Shown one piece after another: positions 1 to 6,195 of a stretch of DNA of 11,797 bases. Position 1 is the stretch's first letter; each line of letters begins with the position of its first letter. Origin of the DNA: Bacteroidia bacterium (GTDB lineage Bacteria; Bacteroidota; Bacteroidia; Chitinophagales; Saprospiraceae); assembly GCA_030432855.1 (NCBI GenBank), contig JAUILM010000090.1:1-11797 (forward strand), in the 5' to 3' direction. The translations under genes were made by a program, and so were the position numbers. The notes under the pieces are model-generated. The model was not told the DNA's origin and made no database searches. It worked only from the letters and a program-made list of their open reading frames with translations.

Positions 1-1
1 T

Positions 2-265
2 AAACGAAAAGAAACCCCCAAGTGGGCGAAAAGGATAGTGCTTGGGGCCTTAGCTTATTTGCTGGCGCCTGTCGACGCGATTCCTGACTTGTCTCCTTTT
101 TTGGGATTCACAGATGATCTGGGAGTCTTACTTTTTGGTCTGGTCAGCATTGCGGGATATGTCAACCAGGATGTTCGCGAAAGAGCCCGGGAAATTCTTG
201 GTCAATGGATACCCGATCTGGATCAGGAAGACCTGGCAGAAGTTGATCAAAAATTGGGATATTGA
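2..265 (+). CDS. DUF1232 (YkvA-like) small membrane protein, 5' end cut off by the window
   Basis: The open frame runs from the left edge to a TGA at 263-265, so this is the C-terminal 87 residues of a protein that begins outside the window. The GTG at 38 is an in-frame valine, not a credible start, because the family motif already begins upstream of it (residues read KRKETPKWAKRIV). The core motif ALAYLLAPVDAIPD, followed by a Gly-Phe-Thr-Asp-Asp stretch, is the signature of the DUF1232/YkvA family: a short hydrophobic hairpin with a Pro-x-Asp-x-Ile-Pro-Asp turn. A second hydrophobic stretch (LGVLLFGLVSIAGYV) follows, then an acidic amphipathic tail. Members are small predicted membrane proteins of unknown biochemical function. 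The next gene is 116 bp downstream on the same strand and may or may not be co-transcribed. Family assignment is firm; function is unknown. Confidence 0.85.
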   Translation, partial: KRKETPKWAKRIVLGALAYLLAPVDAIPDLSPFLGFTDDLGVLLFGLVSIAGYVNQDVRERAREILGQWIPDLDQEDLAEVDQKLGY

Positions 266-300
266 TTCACCACTGATTACTACCTCATTTTAACAAGGCG

Positions 301-353
301 AAGGAAATTAAGATCATGGAGCATAGTCTCCTGGGAGTGAGGTCTATTTCCTT
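301..353 (+). terminator. Possible hairpin terminator between the DUF1232 gene and pepP
   Basis: A perfect 8-base inverted repeat (AAGGAAAT at 301-308, ATTTCCTT at 346-353) encloses 37 bases that contain a small inner hairpin (GGAG 318-321 with CTCC 328-331). A T-rich stretch, ATTTT, follows at 354-358. It lies 36 bp after the DUF1232 stop and 28 bp before the aminopeptidase start, so it could end upstream transcription. The long loop and AT-rich stem make it a weak terminator by shape; it could equally be a leader structure of the next gene. Confidence 0.3.
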
Positions 354-381
354 ATTTTACACACTCATTTTAAACTGAAGT

Positions 382-1680
382 ATGCGCTTTCAAAAAATTG
401 ATTCGAATCTCTTTGTGCAAAACCGATTGCGATTTGCCCGTCAAATGCGGTCCGACTCGCTAGCCATCTTTCAGGCAAACGATAAAATGCCCCGAAATGG
501 TGATCAATATTTTCCCTATCGGCAGAACTCTGATTTCTTTTATCTCACCGGGATTGATCAGCCAGAGTCCGTACTATTACTATATCCTGATGCATCTAAG
601 GAGGACCACAAAGAAATCCTGTTTATCAGGAAGGGAGATGCTCTAAGTCGTATCTGGGAAGGTGAGCGGTATACCAAGAATGAGGCCAGAGAGATTAGTG
701 GCATCCAAAAAGTCATGTGGCTGGAGCAACTTGCCTCGATTCAGCAAAACCTCATCCACCAGGCCAAGCGCATCTACGTGAATGAAAATGAAAACCTGAG
801 TGTACAGGCAGAGATCCAAACCAGGGACATTCGAATTGCTAAAGAAATCAGAGAGCGATATCCATTTCACAAGTATCATCGATCTCAACCGATCCTAAGA
901 TACCTGAGAATGATTAAGTCGCATCCTGAAATCGAACTGATAAACCATGCTGCCGGCATTACTTCGAAAGCCTTCCATCGTGTATTGAAAGCGGTAAAGC
1001 CCGGGAAGAAAGAATATGAAATAGAGGCTGAGATCATTCATACGTTCATTGCCAGTGGGAGCTCAGGTCATGCCTACGATCCAATCGTTGCCAGTGGAGC
1101 AGCTAATTGCGTTCTTCACTACATAAAGAATGATAAGATCTGTGAAGACGGGGATATGCTACTCCTGGATTTTGGAGCTGAATACGGTCACTATGCTGCC
1201 GATCTGTCCAGAACTATACCAGTGAATGGAAAATTCACCGACCGCCAGCGGAATGTCTATCAGGCAGTGCTCCGGGTCCTAAAGCAGACCATCGATCTGA
1301 TGGTACCTGGCATGACTCTCGAAGAACTCAATAAGGAGGTAGGTCAAATGATCAGCCACGAATTAGTTTCATTGGGGTTGATAGATCGTAAGGAGCTAAA
1401 GGCAAAGGGGGAGTATGCCGCCTATCGACAGTTTTTTATGCATGGTGTTGCCCACCATTTGGGTCTTGATGTACATGACCTGAGTGATCGAAATAGCCCC
1501 TTTCAAGCGGGCATGATTCTCACTTGTGAGCCAGGAATTTACATTGCTGAGGAATCTCTAGGCATCCGTTTGGAAAATAATATTCTCATCACAGATGATG
1601 GTCCGGTAGATCTCATGGCCGAGATCCCGATCGAAGTAGAGCATATTGAGTCTTTAATGCAGGAAATGGTTCTTAATTGA
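382..1680 (+). CDS. pepP: Xaa-Pro aminopeptidase (aminopeptidase P, M24B family)
   Basis: This 432-residue protein removes the N-terminal residue from peptides whose second residue is proline, using a two-metal (usually Mn) centre in the cytoplasm. The N-terminal third is an aminopeptidase P N-domain (roughly 5-135; note the NSDFFYLTG motif near 49-57). The rest is a pita-bread M24 domain from about residue 175. All five expected metal ligands are visible: D263 and D274 (LLLDFGAEYG...ADLSRT), H358 (HGVAHHLGLDVHD), E383 (CEPGIYI) and E398 (IRLENN). The accessory histidines H354 and H365 are also kept, so it should be active. No signal peptide is seen. The length matches the family (about 430-440). 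The ATG at 382 starts just before the N-domain and has no clear Shine-Dalgarno. The 3' end overlaps the convergent anti-sigma gene by 8 bp. It could be annotated more generally as an aminopeptidase P family protein; the symbol follows the E. coli family member. Confidence 0.93.
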   Translation: MRFQKIDSNLFVQNRLRFARQMRSDSLAIFQANDKMPRNGDQYFPYRQNSDFFYLTGIDQPESVLLLYPDASKEDHKEILFIRKGDALSRIWEGERYTKNEAREISGIQKVMWLEQLASIQQNLIHQAKRIYVNENENLSVQAEIQTRDIRIAKEIRERYPFHKYHRSQPILRYLRMIKSHPEIELINHAAGITSKAFHRVLKAVKPGKKEYEIEAEIIHTFIASGSSGHAYDPIVASGAANCVLHYIKNDKICEDGDMLLLDFGAEYGHYAADLSRTIPVNGKFTDRQRNVYQAVLRVLKQTIDLMVPGMTLEELNKEVGQMISHELVSLGLIDRKELKAKGEYAAYRQFFMHGVAHHLGLDVHDLSDRNSPFQAGMILTCEPGIYIAEESLGIRLENNILITDDGPVDLMAEIPIEVEHIESLMQEMVLN

Positions 1681-2446
1681 TTCGGGCAGTAGCTACGATC
1701 TGATCTTCACCCGGTACGGTCACATCATCGTGAGCTGCGTCGATAGCTAACCTGAATTCCAACATTTTCAGATCGTAGGGAAGATCCATCCAATAGTCAT
1801 TTTTGGCAGGAAGCCGACCCACGTGCAGTGTCTTACCCGAAGTGTCATTGCACCATATGTGATATTGCAGGTTGTCAGACAATGGAGGTAAGTGCATGAT
1901 ATTTAGCATGGCCCTGTTGAGTGGATCATTCCATATAAGGGTGGCAAAACCATGCAAATCTTTGTCATGGGTATCAAATGAAATATATCTTGTACTATCG
2001 TTATCAAGTAGCAGCGATACAGATGGACTGGTTTCTGACAAACTCGGATTAGCACTCTGACTCGTTTCTGCGCTCAGAGATTCCTGCAAAGCTGATTTTT
2101 CACGCATTTGGATGATGGCAAATACCAAAGCGATGCCAGCTAAAATCGCCACGAGAGGCCCTGCTGTACCCCAAAAAGATTTATGTTTTAATTTATGTGC
2201 CAGCTTGAGATGTTCTCCCTTGCCGGTTGACTTTCGCATGACGCGGTGTTTAGCTTCGTGTTTGCCCAACCGCTTGCTGCAGCAGTGCGAAACGGTGCCT
2301 TTCATTTCCTGCAACAGTAGTTTTAAGTCATTATCCTCTGCTGCCATCCGCTCTACAAGTTCCTCTTCCTCTTTAGTACATAAGCCCAGTACATACTGTT
2401 CTAAAATACCTGACTTTACCAATTCATTCTTCGTCATCTTTTCCAT
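1673..2446 (-). CDS. RskA-like anti-sigma factor, single-pass membrane protein
   Basis: This roughly 257-residue protein (numbering below counts the GTG at 2449 as residue 1) has the layout of anti-sigma-K (RskA) family regulators. An N-terminal cytoplasmic helical domain (8-56: SGILEQYVLGLCTKEEEELV, with the typical Leu-Glu-x-Tyr-Val-x-Gly motif) should bind a sigma factor. A very basic linker (60-90) precedes one membrane segment (about 93-113), then a Ser/Thr-rich stretch (122-147). The extracytoplasmic RskA C-domain follows (about 154-256; ATLIWNDPLNRAMLNI, HLPPL, QYHIWC). The domain order and basic linker predict N-in topology. These proteins hold an ECF sigma factor at the membrane until a signal or proteolysis releases it. 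The ATG at 2446 is preferred over the GTG at 2449 immediately upstream. No sigma gene is adjacent: upstream on the same strand comes atpC, 277 bp away. The classic zinc motif HxxxCxxC is absent; only a Cys-Cys pair (56-57) is present. The partner sigma factor cannot be named from this window. Confidence 0.82.
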   Translation of the reverse strand: MEKMTKNELVKSGILEQYVLGLCTKEEEELVERMAAEDNDLKLLLQEMKGTVSHCCSKRLGKHEAKHRVMRKSTGKGEHLKLAHKLKHKSFWGTAGPLVAILAGIALVFAIIQMREKSALQESLSAETSQSANPSLSETSPSVSLLLDNDSTRYISFDTHDKDLHGFATLIWNDPLNRAMLNIMHLPPLSDNLQYHIWCNDTSGKTLHVGRLPAKNDYWMDLPYDLKMLEFRLAIDAAHDDVTVPGEDQIVATARIN

Positions 2447-2723
2447 CACGGTTTAGCCAATCTCTCGACCAATAGCATGAAATTATCTGCTAATTGTCAC
2501 TAACCTTCTAGCAAGTTTGAGTAAACAAATCTCCATCTACTAAATGGCAAAGCCTTAAAAAAGTTTAATCCTGAGTTAACATCACACTGGATTTAACGCA
2601 TATAGAATTAACGCCCTATAAATTGATCTGATATGAGGGGGACGGTGGAAATTCGCCCGAGTTCAAGAACCGAGGTGGTTCCAGACAAATCGAAGAGATA
2701 AGACTTGCCTGGGGGAATGGGAA
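2447..2723. other. Intergenic region between atpC and the anti-sigma gene
   Basis: This 277-base gap should hold the 3' end of the atpDC transcript and the promoter of the anti-sigma gene, both reading leftward. No exact TAnnTTTG element was found on the minus strand. Visible items are a short hairpin (GAACC 2667-2671, GGTTC 2677-2681, five-base loop), three TTAAC copies (2576, 2593, 2608; the last two extended to TTAACGC) spaced 17 and 15 bases apart, and a purine/GC-rich stretch at 2635-2720. There is no hairpin followed by a T-run on the minus strand that would make a convincing terminator for atpDC. A 22-codon plus-strand ORF (2633-2701) has no support. Confidence 0.5.
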
Positions 2724-2972
2724 CTACTCCTCAACACCCTGTACAAGTAATGATACTTCATTACTCAATACTTCGATAAATCCTTTATGAATCTTGAACG
2801 TAAGGTCTTCACCAGATGCCTTACGTATACGAACAGATCCCTCGGTAAGAGCCGAGACAATCGGGGCGTGATTTTGAAGAATTTCAAATTGACCGGTGAT
2901 ACCGGGGACTTTCACAGATTGAATCTCCCCGGTAAATATTTCTTTATCTGGTGATAAAACGCTGATGACCAT
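2724..2972 (-). CDS. atpC: F-type ATP synthase epsilon subunit, short form
   Basis: Epsilon is part of the central stalk of F1 and links the gamma/c-ring rotor to the catalytic head. This protein has 82 residues and consists only of the N-terminal ten-strand beta-sandwich (starting MVISVLSPDKEIFTGEI, with the QFEILQNHAPIVSAL motif at about 28-42). The C-terminal two-helix domain, which in E. coli-type epsilon (about 135 residues) can extend and inhibit the enzyme, is missing. The frame ends in a natural TAG rather than a disruption, and short epsilon subunits are common in Bacteroidota, so this is probably a normal subunit. It lies 8 bp downstream of atpD on the same strand, clearly in one transcript. 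Confidence 0.95.
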   Translation of the reverse strand: MVISVLSPDKEIFTGEIQSVKVPGITGQFEILQNHAPIVSALTEGSVRIRKASGEDLTFKIHKGFIEVLSNEVSLLVQGVEE

Positions 2973-2980
2973 ATCTTGTC

Positions 2981-4501
2981 TTAATTACCTTCTGCTTCTG
3001 CAATCAGTTTCTTACCCTTGGCAATCGCATCGTCAATAGTACCCACCAGGTTAAATGCGGCTTCTGGATATTCATCTACCTCACCGTCCATGATCATATT
3101 AAATCCACGAATCGTTTCTTCGATAGGTACCAATACTCCGGCAAGGCCTGTAAATGCTTCTGCCACGTGGAAAGGCTGAGATAAAAATCGCTGCACACGA
3201 CGCGCTCGGTGTACTACCAGTTTGTCATCATCTGACAATTCTTCCATACCGAGGATAGCAATGATATCCTGTAGTTCCTTATATCGCTGTAGAATTCCTA
3301 TCACTCGCTGCGCCGTATCATAATGTTCGTCACCCAATGTAGACCGTTCCATGATTCTGGAGGAGCTGCTCAAAGGATCAATCGCCGGATAGATACCCAA
3401 TGCCGCCAGTTTTCTGTCTAGTACCGTAGTTGCATCCAGGTGGGCAAAAGTCGTCGCAGGTGCCGGATCTGTCAAGTCATCCGCAGGTACATATACTGCC
3501 TGTACAGATGTAATAGATCCTCTTTTGGTAGAGGTAATACGCTCTTGCATCACACCCATCTCGGTAGCCAGTGTAGGCTGATATCCCACCGCTGAAGGCA
3601 TCCGACCCAAAAGGGCTGATACCTCAGAACCTGCCTGAGTAAATCGGAAGATATTATCGATAAAGAAAAGTATATCTCGACCGCCGTTAGGATCACTTAG
3701 ATCACCGTCACGGTAATACTCCGCAATTGTCAATCCGGAAAGGGCCACTCTTGATCGTGCACCCGGAGGCTCATTCATCTGTCCGAATACGAAGGTCGCT
3801 TTTGATTTTTCAAGTTCCTTAAGATCCACTTTGCTGAGATCCCATCCACCTTCTTCCATCGACTCCATGAATCCCTTACCATAGGTAATGATACCTGCTT
3901 CCAGCATCTCTCTCAGTAGGTCGTTCCCTTCACGAGTCCGCTCTCCAACACCTGCAAATACAGATATACCATCATATCCCTTGGCGATATTGTTGATCAG
4001 TTCCTGGATCAATACCGTTTTTCCTACTCCGGCACCACCAAACAGTCCAATCTTACCCCCTTTCTGGTAAGGTTCGATCAAATCAATGACCTTGATACCT
4101 GTGAAGAGTACTTCCGTCTCAGTAGAAAGATCTTCATATGTGGGTGGATTTCTATGAATACTGTAGCTGGAGTCGTCTTTTTCAATGGTCCCGATACCAT
4201 CAATAGTTTCTCCTACCACATTAAAGAGTCTGCCTCTAATTTTCACACCTACAGGCATGGCAATGGGTCGACCAGTATCCTTTACTACAGTACCACGGGT
4301 CAAACCATCTGTTGCATCCATAGCAATGGTTCGTACACTGTCTTCTCCCAGATGCTGTTGGCACTCGAGAACCAATGTTTCACCATTTCCACGATCTATT
4401 TCGAGTGCGCTTAAAATTTCGGGTAATACCGCACCTTCGTCAGTAAAACTGACATCAACAACAGGACCAATAACCTGCTTAACTCTACCAATATTCGACA
4501 T
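2981..4501 (-). CDS. atpD: F-type ATP synthase beta subunit
   Basis: This is the catalytic subunit of F1, which makes or hydrolyses ATP at the alpha/beta interfaces. Its 506 residues include the N-terminal beta-barrel (about 1-80, opening NIGRVKQVIGPVVDVSF), the P-loop GGAGVGKT (155-162), the GERTREG segment (186-192) with the catalytic glutamate E187, and the Walker B strand ILFFIDNIFRF (277-287, Asp 282). The family signature PAIDPLSSSS (372-381) is present, as is the DELSEED-loop equivalent, here EELSDDD. An acidic insertion around 211-235 (MESMEEGGWDLSKVDLKELE) before FVFGQMNEPPGAR explains the length over the usual 460-480 and is typical of Bacteroidota. The ATG at 4501 matches the conserved N-terminus. 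The remaining ATP synthase genes (atpBEFHAG) are not in this window, consistent with the split arrangement of this phylum. It is expressed from the promoter at 4544-4573. Confidence 0.98.
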   Translation of the reverse strand: MSNIGRVKQVIGPVVDVSFTDEGAVLPEILSALEIDRGNGETLVLECQQHLGEDSVRTIAMDATDGLTRGTVVKDTGRPIAMPVGVKIRGRLFNVVGETIDGIGTIEKDDSSYSIHRNPPTYEDLSTETEVLFTGIKVIDLIEPYQKGGKIGLFGGAGVGKTVLIQELINNIAKGYDGISVFAGVGERTREGNDLLREMLEAGIITYGKGFMESMEEGGWDLSKVDLKELEKSKATFVFGQMNEPPGARSRVALSGLTIAEYYRDGDLSDPNGGRDILFFIDNIFRFTQAGSEVSALLGRMPSAVGYQPTLATEMGVMQERITSTKRGSITSVQAVYVPADDLTDPAPATTFAHLDATTVLDRKLAALGIYPAIDPLSSSSRIMERSTLGDEHYDTAQRVIGILQRYKELQDIIAILGMEELSDDDKLVVHRARRVQRFLSQPFHVAEAFTGLAGVLVPIEETIRGFNMIMDGEVDEYPEAAFNLVGTIDDAIAKGKKLIAEAEGN

Positions 4502-4543
4502 AGAAATCTACTTGACTTTTTTGATGGATCTTGAAAATCGCTG

Positions 4544-4573
4544 CAAAGATAATCGTTTTGATAAATAAACAAA
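4544..4573 (-). promoter_or_regulatory. Bacteroidota-type promoter for atpDC
   Basis: On the minus strand, TTTG (plus positions 4570-4573, read as CAAA) is followed after 18 bases by TATCTTTG (plus 4544-4551, read as CAAAGATA). This is an exact match to the Bacteroidota housekeeping consensus TTTG-N(about 19)-TAnnTTTG at -33 and -7. Transcription would start near 4539, giving a leader of roughly 35-40 bases before the atpD ATG at 4501. Confidence 0.7.
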
Positions 4574-4666
4574 CCACACCGACCTAAATCTAAAGGCACT
4601 CCCTCGAGCGGCACCCAGATCTCATACTACCCGATGTGATGGGAGGGAAAAATCTTGAGTCCTGTA

Positions 4667-4674
4667 TATCTTTG
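4667..4674 (+). promoter_or_regulatory. Possible -7 box for the DUF5691-yehL-yehM operon
   Basis: TATCTTTG at 4667-4674 matches the Bacteroidota -7 element TAnnTTTG exactly. It sits five bases before the ATG at 4679, so transcription would begin at or very near the start codon (leaderless). No TTTG lies at the expected -33 position (about 4645-4648), so this may be chance. Confidence 0.25.
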
Positions 4675-4678
4675 TTCG

Positions 4679-6193
4679 ATGCTTAATCGAGACATTCTTT
4701 CTCAGCTGTACGGGTTGGCACTTTCCGGCACCGGGGGCAAAACATTACCCCCCGAGACGGACCAATGGCTTTCAGAAAATGATGTTCCCTATTCAGCAAA
4801 TGAATCGGACGAAAACCGTCTTTGGAAAGCATTAGTGACTGCTGTTCAGATTGAAAGATCGGCAGCTGAAGTCACAGTTGCTCAAACCACCGATTTTGCA
4901 CCCGCTGAGTCCGATATACTCCCTTACTGTACCTATGAAGCGGGACAGTCTCTGCTCAGACTCCTAGACACAAAGGACTGGAAGTCGATACAGGAGGCCT
5001 TACTCATCCTGAAAGCCCATAAGAAATATCTCCATCCCCTGGTACTTCCTGCCATATTACATCACTTTGCAAACAAACCCACCGACTGGCTCCTATTGAA
5101 GGATGTAATGAAGCACCGTGCCCAATGGTTAAGTCAATTGAGGCATGATTGGACCTGGTGGTACCGGCTCCAGACCAACGATGAGACGTGGATACTCTCA
5201 TCACAGACAGTAGAGAAACTGGCCTATTCGTCCAGGACTACACATCCGGAACAATGTGAAAAACTCGTGCAAAACCTAAACAATGCACAGCGAAAGAAGT
5301 ATCTCTCCATCATTTGCGAAAGCCCGCGTAGTACAGATTTAGAACTCGTGCGATCACTCAGTAGCACCAGCAAGGGCAAGGAATATGATCTCTGCCAGAA
5401 CATACTAATGCAAATTGATCCGGAATACCAAAAACAACTCTACACCATTGCTAAAAAGTATAGCTCTCTGGCATTCACAGAAAGTGATGGCGAACTTCAG
5501 CATACTTCATTGCAGGACGTCTCACGAGATGCTCATTTATTTCACCTGGATGACATTGAGATCCATGGTGAATATATAAGTAATCCATACCTGAGAGCCC
5601 TTTCTCTTACTCCTGTAAAAGACATATTTGGCCACCTTACCATTCCGCCGGCCTCTTTGTGTGAACAACTTACACTGGATCCAGCACTCGATCGAATCTG
5701 CCAGGTGATCAGTTTAAGTGCGGCTTATCATCGTACCAAATCATGGCAGGAGGCGCTGGTTAGGCGATGGATTAGTCACTATCCGGAGGGAAATACAGTA
5801 TCGGTAGACTTTACTCCCCTTTTTCAGAGTCTGGGTCGAAATAGTCTATTTGATCTTATCAACGACCTTCTTTCTGATCATACCTCCTGGACCCTGGAGC
5901 AGTTAGATAAACTCTTGAGCAATAGCCGGCACTTTTTAAACATGGAAGTATCCACGCTCCTCATCAAACGTGTACTTTTATCCCTAACCAGACGGATGTC
6001 TCGTACGGACAAGCAACATCTTAAATCGCTGATAAAACTATTAGGAGGTAGAATGGATCCCCGGATACACTCCACACTGGTGAAGGAGTGGCCCGAGGAC
6101 AGCATCTATTTTTCAGGTCTGGGTAAAGATCTGTGGTCCATGCGAAAGAGATTAAAACAACGCATCGATATCTTTAATTACATAGTAATGTGA
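4679..6193 (+). CDS. DUF5691 family protein, first gene of a YehL/YehM-type operon
   Basis: This 504-residue protein has no membrane segment or signal peptide and looks almost wholly alpha-helical, with many Leu-rich amphipathic stretches suggestive of a repeat scaffold. The segment DWLLLKDVMKHRAQWLSQLR (about 136-155), followed by an aromatic cluster (W158, W160, W161), resembles the conserved DUF5691 motif in which an (R)GxWL-like sequence precedes Trp residues. No catalytic motif is visible. It is directly followed by a YehL-type AAA+ ATPase and a DUF5682 protein, the usual company of DUF5691, which supports the assignment. A likely role is scaffold, adaptor or substrate of the AAA+ enzyme, but this is inference. 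I chose the ATG at 4679; a TTG at 4655 in the same frame would add eight residues and would overlap the candidate -7 box. The gene is divergent from atpD, with 177 bp between the starts. Family call is fairly secure from context; function is unknown. Confidence 0.72.
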   Translation: MLNRDILSQLYGLALSGTGGKTLPPETDQWLSENDVPYSANESDENRLWKALVTAVQIERSAAEVTVAQTTDFAPAESDILPYCTYEAGQSLLRLLDTKDWKSIQEALLILKAHKKYLHPLVLPAILHHFANKPTDWLLLKDVMKHRAQWLSQLRHDWTWWYRLQTNDETWILSSQTVEKLAYSSRTTHPEQCEKLVQNLNNAQRKKYLSIICESPRSTDLELVRSLSSTSKGKEYDLCQNILMQIDPEYQKQLYTIAKKYSSLAFTESDGELQHTSLQDVSRDAHLFHLDDIEIHGEYISNPYLRALSLTPVKDIFGHLTIPPASLCEQLTLDPALDRICQVISLSAAYHRTKSWQEALVRRWISHYPEGNTVSVDFTPLFQSLGRNSLFDLINDLLSDHTSWTLEQLDKLLSNSRHFLNMEVSTLLIKRVLLSLTRRMSRTDKQHLKSLIKLLGGRMDPRIHSTLVKEWPEDSIYFSGLGKDLWSMRKRLKQRIDIFNYIVM

Positions 6194-6195
6194 GT

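Noticed and set aside
38..265. GTG at 38 as the start of a complete 75-residue protein
   Set aside because: The DUF1232 motif extends in frame upstream to the window edge, so the GTG is an internal valine and the gene is truncated by the window.
2112..2456. 114-residue plus-strand ORF opposite the anti-sigma gene
   Set aside because: It is antisense to a well-supported gene, rich in Ser, Cys and Pro as frame shadows often are, and has no family resemblance.
2655..2690. tRNA-like or regulatory RNA structure around the GTTCAAGAACC words
   Set aside because: Only one five-base-pair hairpin can be drawn; there is no cloverleaf and no acceptor stem, and no T-run to make it a terminator.
2633..2701. 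22-codon plus-strand ORF in the gap between the anti-sigma gene and atpC
   Set aside because: It has no promoter element, no recognisable sequence and no ribosome site, and it is short enough to arise by chance.
4154..4568. Plus-strand ORFs opposite the start of atpD
   Set aside because: They mirror the highly conserved atpD coding sequence in other frames and show no motif of their own.
4655..4678. TTG at 4655 as the start of the DUF5691 gene
   Set aside because: It would put the exact -7 box TATCTTTG inside the coding region and uses a rare start; ATG at 4679 is in the same frame. It cannot be fully excluded.
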